A DNA stretch of 64,000 bases, from assembly GCA_964034945.1 (NCBI GenBank), contig OZ035961.1, forward strand, positions 28,807,684-28,871,683, written 5' to 3'. Shown here one piece after another: positions 54,052 through 64,000 of this stretch. A program made the position numbers and the translations under genes. A model generated the notes under the pieces. That model did not search any database. It was not told where the DNA came from and saw only the letters and a program-made list of their open reading frames with translations. Each line of letters opens with the position of its first letter. The stretch's first letter is position 1. Source of the DNA: Chrysopilus asiliformis. Its lineage: Eukaryota > Arthropoda > Insecta > Diptera > Rhagionidae.

Positions 54052-55365
54052 TAGCAGTCCCACAATAGCGCTTTGCAACTTGCTTCAGCGTTGACAGTTC
54101 GACGCTCAAAAGTAAAATCAAAGCGATTGTATGAAGTCATCTACAATAGCGCTTTGCCAGCGAGCTTCAAAGCGCGCTGACGCCGAGAGTAGACCTACTT
54201 TCTACTTTCAGACGCGTTGGCACTTTGACAGTTGTCATTCGGACGTAAATAGAAGTTCATCGATTCCAATAAAAATGGATAATATTAATTTTGAGGAAAT
54301 GTTAATTGAAAAGGTGAAAAGTTTTGAGTATTTATATAACACGAAATCGAAAGTATACCGAAATACCATAAAAAAAGAGTTTGCGTGGGCTAAAATTGCC
54401 GAAGAAACAGGACGGCCGAGTAAGATTCTTGTTCACATTAATTATTTAACTTAATATTTACTTTTTTTCCAAACCAAATTGTAGTTGAAACTTGCAAACA
54501 ACGATGTAAAAGCTTAAGAGATCGATTCGTCCGAGAAATCAAGAAGAAAAATTTGCCATCCGGTAGTGCAGCTTGCGAAGATGAAAAGTGGGGTTATTTC
54601 GATCAATTGGTTTTTTTAAAAGACAGTCTCGAAACTCGAAACTTGATTTCAGGCAAACAGGAAACTTTTCCACTACAACATCGACTGCACTTCAAGAAGA
54701 ATTTTTAACTGAAGAAATAAACACCTCAACAGCGGAGCCCCAATTCCTGGATGAGACTGACGAAGTTCTTTTTATAGTAGCAGCGAAAATGTGAACAATT
54801 CAAATCCATGGAAAAGAAAGAAAAGCAGCGTAGATGTGCACGAAAATTTTTGGCAAGGATTATCACAAATCGTTGACAAACGATTCAAAAGTCCGGAAAC
54901 AGAATCACCAAACGAATTGTTTATGAAAATGATAGGTAAAAAAATGGATATTCTACCGTCAGAGATACAAGAGGAGCTGCAGGGTGAAATTTTGGCAATA
55001 GTTAACTTCCAGCTTAGATTGCATAGAAATAGAGATGTTAATATGTGAAACCTAATAATAAAAATACTTTTCAGGGAAAAAAACTATATTTTATGCTGAG
55101 TTCCCGAACCCACCAGCGTCTTTCATTGGTTTTCAATAATTGTTGAGCCTTGTACGCCGCTTCAGCTACTAAAGCTATAAAAACAATGTCTTGCAAGTCC
55201 CTTGACGACATTTTTCAATTCGAAATTCACAAAAAAATATTTTACCGTCAAAGCGTTATTGTGGTTTAGCACAGATGATTCATGGCTTCCCAGCGTCAAA
55301 GCTCGTTAGGTGCACTGAAATGTCAAAGCTGACGCACGCGGCAAAGCGCTATTGTGGGACTGCTA
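54052..55365 (+). mobile_element. PIF/Harbinger-type element carrying a MADF-BESS gene
   Basis: TAA at 54049-54051 and 55366-55368. The TIR is a perfect TAGCAGTCCCACAATAGCGC followed by TTTGC at both ends. Subterminal CAATAGCGCTTTG copies recur inside (54147). Joining the flanks with one TAA gives a 120-bp minisatellite unit (GGTCCTGAAAGCATAACG), which confirms the boundaries. It encodes a MADF-BESS protein but no DDE transposase in the 1.3 kb, so it would depend on a partner element for mobility. Confidence 0.85.
54275..55048 (+). pseudogene. MADF-BESS DNA-binding protein of a PIF-type transposon, frame-broken
   Basis: MADF (Myb/SANT-like) proteins bind DNA. PIF elements of Drosophila are known to carry such a gene beside the transposase. 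Exon 1 (54275-54419) starts MDNINFEEM and contains EFAWAKIAEETGRP. A 65-bp GT/AG intron follows. Exon 2 from 54485 continues IETCKQRCKSLRDRF and KWGYFDQLVFLKDSL, completing the MADF domain. An acidic linker then lies in a second frame (TEEINTSTAEPQFLDETD) and the BESS part in a third (SPNELFMKMIGKKMDILPSE), ending at 55048 with AATAAA close by. Two frame changes, near 54640 and 54785, suggest decay; a further intron or sequencing errors are alternatives. Confidence 0.8.
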
Positions 55366-55570
55366 TAACGCAAATATCCTTTTTCCCTGGAAAAATATGC
55401 ATTATGGGGTTTTTGGGGTCGCTGATCACGAATCCTATATTAGATTTTCAAAATTAGAAACGGAAGATCCTGTAAGGATAACGCAAATATCCTTTTTCCC
55501 ATTTTTCTCCGGAAAAATTGGCATTATGGGGTAATCGATCACGAATCCGGTGTTGGAATTTCAAAATATG
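55366..55570. repeat. 120-bp minisatellite, about two units
   Basis: ATAACGCAAATATCCTTTTT occurs just after the PIF-type element (its first two bases fall in the TIR end) and again near 55478, with GGTCGCTGATCACGAATCC and a diverged second copy between and after. It belongs with 37310-37490 and 51131-51475, and it continues to the left of the PIF-type element. Confidence 0.75.
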
Positions 55571-55650
55571 AAACAGAACGTTTTTTCCCAAAAGTTTGTT
55601 AATTATTTATGGTTTTTTTGGCATTCTAAAATTTATACAAAAAACTTTAA

Positions 55651-55908
55651 CACGTTGGCTACCAGCAAAAAAACGCTTACTCCGCTAATATACACTGGGA
55701 AAAAACGCAAAAATCATTTCTGTACTTTGTGAGTCACCAGTGAACACAAGATCAATACAGACAAAAATGAGCGAATCGAATAAAATATAACGGACAAAAA
55801 AAACCCCTTTGTACCGCACGACCGACTGCACTCAACCATGGAACTTGAGAAACTGACGGTAATGACAATAGTGTGTGTACACCGGTGACTCACATGGTAG
55901 CCAACGTG
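55651..55908 (+). mobile_element. TTAA-flanked MITE P, copy 2
   Basis: TTAA at 55647-55650 and 55909-55912. The TIR CACGTTGGCTACCA at the left is matched by CACGTTGGCTACCATG at the right. It is 258 bp and inverted relative to copy 1 at 27698-28040. A palindromic ACACCGGTGACTCAC segment lies near the right end. Confidence 0.88.
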
Positions 55909-55935
55909 TTAAGCTGGCAAAGTAGGGTCTGCTAG

Positions 55936-58388
55936 TTATATATAAAAAACACATTTCCCATCGCTTGGTGCTAAAATCAGACTTTGCATGCCCATAATAC
56001 AGCTGTTTTATTTATTTTGGAGTTATCTTTCATATAATACAGAATTCACACATAATTAATAAAACACTTTTTTCCACCTCCTGAAAAATATTGAAAAGTG
56101 CAGTTATCTGGTTTTTGCACCCACATCTTCAATTATAGCTCAAATATGAAAAAAAAATCAAAACTGCAAAAATACGACATTAAGGTTTTCCTGATTTATG
56201 AACAATAGTTTTTAGTAAGCCATTCTAGAAATTATTCTATCAAAAAAAAAAACTAATAAAACTATTTAAGTCTGTCTGGTAAGTTCCTAAATCACAAATA
56301 CCTGATTTTATAATTTTATTTAAGAACCGAATTTAAAAACCGTTAGAGAATCTAAAGAGTCCTAAAAATAAATAGTGATATTGCCTTTCATTCATGTTTT
56401 TCACACCTTGTCGATTTTTTCTACTATGTTTGTGTCTCTCGAATGGAGCTTTTATAAACAATAAAACCACATTTAGGGGCAATTACAGGCACATGGGTAG
56501 ATATCACGTAATATTTCATGACGAGTGTAAGGAACTAATAAAATTCGCTATTTTTAAAAGTCGCGTCACGAAACTCGAATATTCATAAAAGTTTTATGAA
56601 CATAAGGCAATTGCCTTCTACCGTAAAAGCTGTGAAAGTGGTTAAGCTTTATGTTATATGATGGTTCCCAGTTTAACCAAAAAAATATATTATATTTCGG
56701 TAAAACGAACCAAAAAAAAAGTGGAAATATGTTAGCACGGCAAAGAACGAACTAAGGCAAAAAAAAGAACCACCTTGCCTAGGATAAAGATTTTTGATAA
56801 TCAATTTCATAGCATACCACTCACTTCTTCAAGCATCTTTCTATCTTGACAGCTAACAGAGATATAACAACTGAAGAAGTCCTTTGAACATTTTTATATT
56901 TCAATCGATTTTCCATAAAATTGCTATAAATGTGAATTTATTAATGAAAATTGAATTTCCGCAAACCATAGAAAGGAATGAAGTTTTCCCCATCTTATGT
57001 TGTTTTTTCGCACATGCTCATAGTAAATTCAAAATAAAAAAACATATTACTATAAGAGCGCATCAACTTTTTCACATAGCATTTTTCTGGTATTTTAACC
57101 GCCTGCGAGGAATTTCCAGGCACTTGTATGGGTGTCTGTTTATCTTTTGTATTGAGAATGGTGTTTTTGTTTTGAATTTTTCACACTATAAAATCTGTGT
57201 CGTCTGTAACATTTTTCGTTCGGTTTTTCCCACATATTAGGATCCAAGCGGGTTGAATAGTGTAGCTGTGCCTGATATACATTTTCACATCCATAGATAT
57301 TCATTGAAATATCCCTTTTTTCACGTATCTTCCATATTCATAGTAGTGCTAGTATATTATATTTTAATACATTTTCTTATGGCTGCCTGTGATCTGTTTA
57401 AATTGAAAGCATATCGCATACGTGAACAAATTTAAATGGCACGTGGCTAGACTTCCTCATCTTATGAGCATCAAACAGTAAACCGGATCCGAGCTTTTTC
57501 TTTCCTATGTAACACACACTGTAGTATCCCTTATAGTTTATTTCTTCTTCAGCTTATCTATTACGCTATCCTTGACTTAGAAGAGTTAGTAACATATGTT
57601 GTAAGCCAAATGAAAAATTCCACTCTGCTGGCAAATTACATATAACCATGAAAAGTAATATTTTTATCACATAATCGCTAAACAATTTCATTAGCCCATC
57701 AAAATCATATTAAAGGCATAATAGACTCTTTTTTATTTTCAAGGCTCCATGTGAATGGGTTTTAAAAAAAAATCAACATTGTCGTGTTAACTTTAAAATA
57801 TAGGGAGTTTTTTAAAAATAATGTTTAATAGTTTTTTTACTTAAAAATTTTGGATTTTCTTTCAAAAATCTGTAGATTTTCTTTCAAAAATCTGTAGCCA
57901 AACCGACAGCACACCACACTTAAAATAAAAAAAAGTCAGCCATGTTTGGCTACATTAGAACAGAGTCAAACTGGAAAAAAAAATGTCAAAATAATTTTCC
58001 CTGGGAAAATAGTGTCAAAACATATTTCCAGCAATTGAATAAATTGAAGAACCAAGCATATTTGCTCTCGCTGAAGCGTCCTGCAGTGACTCCTATAATT
58101 TTTCGGAATGAAAATGCAGGTATAAAAAAAAGTTTTTGGAACTAATTTTTTAGGAAACCTTAGACCCCGTTCACACGTGCGATTTTTTCTCGAACTTTTC
58201 TACGAATTTTATTCCGAATTTATTTTGCGAATTTTATTTACTCAGCAGAAGTTGACAAAATTTGAATTTGTTCTGGGAATTTTCTTTGAAAAAATGCAAT
58301 TCGCATTTGAAAAAAGTTCTCGAGATTCGAAAAAAAATCTGATATTTCAAAATTGCGAAATAAATTCGCAAAGTTGACAAAATTGGTA
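55936..58388. other. No gene recognised
   Basis: AT-rich. A 22-bp tandem pair (ATTTTCTTTCAAAAATCTGT) lies at 57853-57896. At about 58155, GACCCCGTTCACACGTGCGA resembles a MITE end, followed by many GAATT/AATTC and TTCGAA-like motifs up to the mariner insertion, but no opposite end was found. Confidence 0.45.
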
Positions 58389-58942
58389 TCCGGTCTTTCA
58401 ACAAGGACATAACAATTTTGTATTTAAATAAAACACAGAATAATTGAGATATCGGGCTGAAATTTATTCCAGGTGTAGTGGACATGTTACTTTTAAGTAT
58501 GAAATTCGATGTTGTTCATATGGCCACCGCGAGCACGTTTGCTGATTGATTCTTTGGAGCCAATTTTCCACTACTCTTCCACAAATATCGGCTTGAACGT
58601 TGGCAATTTCGCGTTCGATATTATTCCTGAGTTCCTCTAATGTTGTTGGCTTGCTGGCATAAACCAACCACTTAACATAACCCCATAAAAAGAAATCCCA
58701 TGAAATCGCATGAGCGAGGTGGCCATTCGACCGGACCATTTCTCGAGATTACACGATTACCGAACTTCTCCTTCAATAGATCAATTGTTTGACCAGCTGT
58801 GTGGCATTGCTCGTTCGTGAACTTCACCATGATAAAAATGTAAACCTTGACTGACGTTTTAGCATTGCCAGATCATAAAAAAAGTTTTGGGGTGCGTTTT
58901 TACTAAAATACAAAATTGTTATGTCCTTATTGAAAGACCCTT
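58389..58942 (-). mobile_element. Tc1/mariner-type element, internally deleted copy 1
   Basis: TA at 58387-58388 and 58943-58944. The TIRs share GGTCTTTCAA-C/T-AAGGACATA and continue into a CAATTTTGTAT segment. On the minus strand the start codon is at 58830 (MVKFTNEQ). The reading then jumps to CHTAGQTIDLLKEKFG and WPPRSCD, and after a 5-base loss shifts frame into DFFLWGYVK. The deletion removed the DNA-binding domain and the first catalytic aspartates. Confidence 0.88.
58464..58830 (-). pseudogene. Tc1/mariner transposase, deleted and frameshifted
   Basis: The enzyme normally cuts and rejoins TIR ends using a DDE/D triad in an RNase-H fold. Only the first eight residues and the C-terminal third remain. 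The motif containing the last catalytic aspartate (DFFLWGYVK) is present but out of frame with the start. The tail (GRVVENWLQRINQQTCS) matches copy 2 at 62712-63005. It cannot encode an active enzyme. Confidence 0.85.
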
Positions 58943-58985
58943 TATTAAATGAATCGCTTTTTGTAGAAGTATTTCCGAAGAAATT

Positions 58986-59244
58986 GGGCCTTACCAATGA
59001 CATTTATAAAGTCGAGTTTAGTTAGTTTTGAAACCAGTGAATTTTAGTACTTGACTTTAATAGCTCTTAACAACGAATTGTCGCTAACTCATTAGTAACA
59101 ACTTAATGCAAGACTAAAATACTTTATTTTTTGTTAGAGTCAAAACTAAATTTGCCATTGGTAATAATATAAAAGTCAACTACTAAAATTCGCGAGTTTC
59201 AAAACTAACTAAACTCGACTTTATAAATGTCATTGGTAAGGCCC
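58986..59244. mobile_element. MITE with 50-bp perfect TIRs and ATT target duplication
   Basis: ATT at 58983-58985 and 59245-59247. The TIR begins GGGCCTTACCAATGACATTT and is identical on both sides for about 50 bp, then similar for another 25. It is 259 bp. A diverged internal copy of TTTGCCATTGGTAATA lies in the right half. High TIR identity suggests relatively recent activity. Confidence 0.82.
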
Positions 59245-59744
59245 ATTCAAAAGGCAGAAATTCAAAAAGTAGGGATTTATTCAGTTTAGTTTTTTCGTAG
59301 CTGTCAACTTGTGGCAAGATAATTTTTTTTTTCGTAAAGTGCAATCCTACTTTTGAAAGAGTGAATGATTCATTGAATTTTATTCTTGAAATTTATTTCA
59401 AAAATTCAATTCATCATTTATTCTTAGGACTTGTTTCAGGAATAAACTTCTGGAATTTTCTGTCGTAACGTAAACGATTGTGAAACTTGTATTTAGTGTC
59501 ACGTTAGGTTCCAGCATCAGACTTTTCAATTCCGAAAAAAAAGATTAAAAATTTATTTTCCTTAAAAATTTAATTTCCTTTTCGATTGGACATAAATTAT
59601 TCTTTCGTCCATGCCATCCAATTGAAAACATTACGTCGAAAATTTTGAAGGCGAAAATTTGACAGGACGCACAAAAAGCGACCAGAAGTAAAGTCGAGGT
59701 AGTGACATATTGATGATGTGTATTATTGAATAAGTAGTGCGTAA

Positions 59745-60066
59745 CCCCACGACTCCATCAGACTTTTTTCCAGATTGGATTTAAATCCAATTACAAAAAA
59801 GTCTAATGGAGAGTCAAAAAATCTTGCATCATGATTTAAATCTCCTTACTGTCATGATTTTTTTTGGCCACTGAAAAGCAGGATTTTTTTTGACATTTGT
59901 TCAGTCAAATTGGCTGATTTCTAGTTGGCTTCCCTAATTACCTCCTGGTTGACATTTCTAAGGACGCTATGGAGACATGATAAATATGAAAAATAGTTTC
60001 TTTATTCGCCAAAATATGGAGTGGGGAAAAAATCATGATTTTTAAAAGTCTAATGGAGTCGTGGGG
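59745..60066. mobile_element. 322-bp MITE with TAA target duplication
   Basis: TAA at 59742-59744 and 60067-60069. The TIRs are CCCCACGACTCCATCAGACT and CCCCACGACTCCATTAGACT, continuing TTTT. Internal repeats include AAAAGTCTAATGGAG (59799) and ATCATGATTT. No coding capacity. Confidence 0.82.
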
Positions 60067-62598
60067 TAAGTGTGTAATAATCAGATATTTTGTATTGTTG
60101 CAATTCATTTAGGCCATTCTTTCTCATATTTCCGCCACGTTGTTGTCTTTATAAAAACTGTTTACGAGTGAAATGTTCTCAAAAAATTGCCCAGTAAACA
60201 AAACATTTTTTTTTGCCTCGGAAATCTGCGAAGAAAAGATTGATTTCTAATCGAGACTCGCCATTAGGTTAAAATGTTTTTATTAAATAATAAAATATTT
60301 TATTTTCTCATTTCTCGTTAAACATATTTAGGAATATTATTAGGTGATTATACACCATGAGTTTTCTTTGCAAAAAAAAAATAAAACGGGTTCTTCAGTG
60401 TAAGGGGAAAAACGAAATAAAACTCTATGTTGAGGATATAAAATCAAAATGTGAAATCAATAAAATATCGAATGACAACTTTTTCTTTTGACCATCTATA
60501 ATGAAGACATCGAGAACTTTTTAAAAGGAATTTTTCAGCACATCCATAACATAATATTTTATTCTCACATAAGGTCAACGACATAATTTTCTTAAAAGGG
60601 AAAACCCATTTTGATAGCACTTAGATCAAAATAAAATATTGGGAAATTGCCAAGAAAACAAAGGCCAATACAAGATATCAAAAAAAGGTTCAGTTCTCAC
60701 TCCCTTCAGTCCATGGTAATTTGTCTGAAAGAATAGTGACATTGCCAGAAAATAAAATAAAATAAAATAAAATAAAATAAAATGGAATAAAAACGATATA
60801 TAAGTTGGGATATTTGTGCGTAACGCGAATGGTCCCACACACGTGTATGTCCAAATGTTTATATTGTTTATTCTTCCTGTATACGATTAGATAAATAAAA
60901 GGGTCTTTCCGTTCTACATGCGTATAAACAAAATATGTGTCTCAAGATAACCGGGTTTGTTTCTCATAAATGGTACACATACTGAATTTTCTTTTTCCTT
61001 TAATTTTTTTTTTCTTGGTGTCCTTCAGCATATCATATGCGAGATGACAAGTGATAAATAAAGATGTGAGTGTTCCGGGAAGTAGTGATTTGTACGACTT
61101 TCATAACATCTGATTTATTGGGGATTTTCGATATTTTTTTATCTCATTTTTTTCCTTTTTACTTATTTATTTATTTATCTATCTTTTTTGTTTCATTTTC
61201 ATCTTTTTACCATTTTATTTTATTTATTTTACTAAGAATATAGAGATGAAATTGTTTGAATCATTCGGGCATTCCGCACTGTGCGATAAAATTTTCATAA
61301 ATAACTTATTAGGCGACAATCCTTCTTTAGAAGATGAAGTTGTGGGAATGACAGAGTATCCGATGATATTAATTATTCAAAGCATTCCATTATTAAAATT
61401 CTTCTTCAAGAATAAGAAGGCCAAGTGAAATAAGTTGAGTAAGAATGAAATAAAGTAGAAGAAAACAAAATTAGAATACAAAGATCTCATCACTCGACAG
61501 CTTAAATTCTATAATTGAATATTCATTGAGACATCCTTCACAACTACTTGATTGCTTCTTGCTGTTATTTATATCAACCAAAAAATAGATAAGGAAATGG
61601 AAAAAAATCTCACAACGCAAGAAAAAAAAACAACAGATGATGAACACAAAAAAAAATTGTATTTTATAACATTTTTGTCCTTGTGACAGTTTTCAAGCAA
61701 GAGATTTTGAATTTTAGATAAAAGTTAAAATTATTCGCTATTTTCCCTAGTATACTAAATATCTTACTTCTTGTTCAAGACAACCTATATCTTCGTATTA
61801 TTTGAAACTGAGTTCAATTTCATTCTATACATAATTTATGTATTCGAATGACAGAAAATTCTGTTACAATTCCGGGAAATCGGGATTGAAACTGTATAAA
61901 ACTTTGTAACTAATTAAATGTAAAAGTTCCACTAATACAAGCTCCTTGCATTAAAAATTGTTTTCCATTCGCTTTTTGGAAAATTTGCAATGTGTTCTCA
62001 TTTTCCGTTAGTGGGTTTTTTTTAAATGAATTAATTTAATCAAACTTTTCAGCAGGTGCAGGTACAGAAAATGTCAAAGTTGGATTTTCTTGGTAAAAAT
62101 TTGTATCTAAACCACTAATACTTAATTAGGGTAAAAGTGATTTGTCAATTAATATTATTTGGCGCGTGTTTGTGAATAAATGAAATTACTTACGCTAATT
62201 TAGGATCAAGAAAGTTTTACGTATAATAAAATGTTAGACAGATTTTTAAAGTTGTTTACATTTAAGCTACCTTGTGCAGTCGCGTCGGTCACGAAAATAT
62301 TGTAGATATAATTTCAAGTAGCCCCCAGATGGTATTATTAAAAAACTTATTAGTTAATCCAATTTTAAAATAATCAGATTAAAATTGTTATTCGTTCAGA
62401 TAGTTTAAAAAGTTTTTTCCGCAAATTTTTTTATTATCTAAAAAATTGGACCGATGTGTCTTAGATTTAGAACAAATTTTACTTTAAAATATAGTTTTGG
62501 GAAATATCTCTTGTTCTTTCCACCAATTTTTATTATTTTTTTTTTCGTTAGATGTGAAATTCTATTCAAGTCACTAAACTAAAAATTCTATTCAAGTC
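60067..62598. other. No gene recognised
   Basis: AT-rich. An (AAAAT)n run of seven units lies at 60750-60783. A 60-codon frame at 61246-61428 starts MKLFESFGHS but has no supporting context. A 15-bp pair (AATTCTATTCAAGTC) occurs at about 62558 and 62584, at the left edge of the next element. Confidence 0.45.
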
Positions 62599-63080
62599 GC
62601 TAAAACGTCAGTCAAGGTTCACATTTTTATCATGGTGAAGTTCACGAACGAGCAACGTTTGGAAATTATTAAAACTCACTACCGAAATTATGAGTCGGTG
62701 GTCGCAATCATGTAATCTCGAGAAATGGTCCGGTCGAATGGCCACCTCGCTCATGCGTTTTAACGCCGTTGGATTTCTTTTTATGGGGTTATGTTAAGTC
62801 GTTGGTTTATACCAACAAGCCAACAACGTTAGAGGAGCTCAAGAACAATATCGAACGCAAAATTGCCAACGTTCCGGCCGATATGTGTGGAAGAGTGGTG
62901 GAAAATTGGCTCCAAAGAATCAATCAGCAAACGTGCTCGCGGTGGCCATATGAACGACATCGAATTTCATACTTAAATGTAACATGTCCACTACACCTGG
63001 AATAAATTTCAGCCCGATTTCTCAATTATTCTGTGTTTTATTTAAATACAAAATTGTTATGTCCTTGTTGAAAGACCCGC
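62599..63080 (+). mobile_element. Tc1/mariner-type element, internally deleted copy 2
   Basis: Same family as 58389-58942. The left TIR is missing (homology starts at GCTAAAACGTCAGTCAAGG). The right end AATTGTTATGTCCTTGTTG, followed by AAAGACCC, lies next to TA at 63081-63082. It retains 27 N-terminal codons (MVKFTNEQRLEIIKTHYRN) that run into a stop at the deletion junction (62713), then the C-terminal third. Confidence 0.85.
62712..63005 (+). pseudogene. Tc1/mariner transposase C-terminal fragment
   Basis: An uninterrupted 97-codon stretch runs from VISRNGPVEWPPRSC through LTPLDFFLWGYVKSLVY to TCPLHLE and the stop TAA at 63003. The D of PLDFFLWG is the final catalytic acidic residue of this transposase type. 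Here the frame is continuous, unlike copy 1, but the first two catalytic residues and the DNA-binding domain are deleted. Confidence 0.87.
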
Positions 63081-63082
63081 TA

Positions 63083-64000
63083 GAAAAGTAACTCAGTAGG
63101 ATCATTTCAGGACAATATTTCAGTAGGAAAATAGTGTTTGTTCTAGTTTTCCTAAACTTTCCTTATTCTTGGAAAATTTGCCGTAAACATTTTCTTCCGT
63201 CGTTTTTTTTTCAGACTTCTGATGCAATTTTATTTTATTTTGATATAAATTACCGACAAACGGCTCAAAGGGTTTTTCAATCAATTTTCCGGCTATAGCG
63301 ACGAAGTCGTTAAGGCTTTTTGTGTGTTCAGATGAATTATATGATTCACCGAATTATCGTTCGAGAATTAACGTACAGACAAAAAAATGAATTAATATGT
63401 AGGGACGATAATTCATCGGCCTCCCCTCACACCCCACAGCTAATTATCCACACCCCTTCCCCTATCACTTCTAAATATCACCTAAATATATATTTTTTTA
63501 AAGGAAAATCTGAAAGGGGGATGTGATTCATTTTTTGTCATTACGCTACCCAAATAGCATTTTAAGCAGCAAATATGATGTTTATCCCCATATTTCGTCA
63601 CCATGCAGATCGCGGCGATAAGCAATTTATGTCGCAAATACGTCCTTAGTCGTGCGTATGAGACGCGCAACGACACACATAGTGGGGAACACTTTTCTGC
63701 GGTTTGCTACGTCGCAAATATAACGACAGGGACGTAATTAGTAGCCTCATGCGCGAGCGTCATCTGACGTGCATATCACACAATTACACAAATCATCGAG
63801 CGGGTTTTCTTTCTCCCTCGAATTCTTACTTAGCTTGGGTGAGTCAACAGAGATGAACAATAAAAACGTAAACAGAAACGAACAAGAAAAATCTAATGGC
63901 GATAAATTAATGGAAACTTTTTGTGGAGTATTATTTTATAATGGACTTTTCTTCCGATTGCATGTCGTGATTTTAATTGCCATTAAAATTTTTCGGCAAT
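63083..64000. other. No gene recognised
   Basis: Sequence becomes GC-richer from about 63580 (GCGGCGATAAGC, ACGTCGCAAATA). ACGTCGCAAATA at about 63710 and TGTCGCAAATAC at about 63630 form a short direct repeat. These may be the edge of another element that leaves the window. Confidence 0.4.

Larger units (their letters stand above)
53885..55935 (+). mobile_element. Candidate Helitron carrying nested elements
   Basis: The left end TCTTAAACATAAAAATGGATG follows host A and is followed by GTCTGTCTGTATG and CTCAAAAACTACTGGACTGA. The right end GGGTCTGCTAG precedes host T. Inside are 120-bp minisatellite units, the PIF-type element 54052-55365 and the TTAA MITE 55651-55908. Without them the Helitron would be about 470 bp. 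The hairpin at the 3' end is weak. Confidence 0.42.

Noticed and set aside
61246..61428. 60-codon frame starting MKLFESFGHS
   Set aside because: Length is within chance expectation, no signal peptide cleavage or homology; kept out without transcript evidence.
1..64000. CRISPR arrays, rRNA/tRNA genes, LTR pairs, bacterial-type operons
   Set aside because: No spaced identical repeats with unique spacers, no recognisable RNA gene folds and no long direct terminal repeats were seen; the window is eukaryotic.

Overview
This window looks like nuclear DNA from an AT-rich, repeat-laden insect genome, probably a dipteran. One spliced gene is recognisable with confidence: Gasp (obstructor-C / CPAP3-C), a secreted cuticular chitin-binding protein. 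Its exons carry one chitin-binding domain each, at 7928-8137, 9545-9733 and 11370-11580. Two alternative last exons follow, at 12120-12258 and 13766-13826, both on the + strand. The signal-peptide exon was not found. There are no rRNA, tRNA, CRISPR or operon features. Most long open frames are simple-sequence or transposon artefacts.

The other coding candidates are an uncharacterised 316-codon open frame (16877-17827) and several broken transposon genes. These are a MADF-BESS gene inside a PIF/Harbinger-type element (54275-55048), a piggyBac transposase relic (24253-24580, minus), a Tc1/mariner relic (35410-36558), and two internally deleted copies of another Tc1/mariner element (58389-58942 and 62599-63080).

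Most recognisable non-genic DNA is mobile-element debris, and many ends can be placed to the base by terminal inverted repeats (TIRs) and target-site duplications (TSDs). (1) Elements with 3-bp TAA/TTA TSDs, as in PIF/Harbinger: 5589-5952, 8418-8597, 14989-15450, 16308-16462, 29416-29627, 48880-50956, 54052-55365, 59745-60066. (2) Elements flanked by TTAA, as in piggyBac: 5281-5401, 8242-8735, 14693-14930, 23895-25295, 27698-28040, 40516-41013, 40724-40930, 55651-55908. (3) Elements with ATT TSDs: 35682-36000 and 58986-59244. (4) Rolling-circle type repeats: DINE/HINE-like copies with a 13-bp subterminal inverted repeat around a central (GTCY)n microsatellite (14144, 21437, 22875, 32845, 33117, 41641, 45075, 46033, 53490), and Helitron-like copies ending in CTAG (4360, 26492, 46790, 53885).

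Several insertions are nested, so relative ages can be read. Examples are 16308-16462 inside 16240-16630, 35682-36000 inside the Tc1-like element, 40724-40930 inside 40516-41013, and the PIF-type element inside a 120-bp tandem repeat. Tandem DNA includes an 820-bp 12-mer array with higher-order structure (37551-38370), a dispersed ~120-bp minisatellite (37310, 51131, 55366) and a 90-bp repeat (49203-49470). The long intervals between these (for example 29628-32720, 38371-40511, 42363-45074, 56000-58388, 60067-62598) are AT-rich and hold nothing I can identify.
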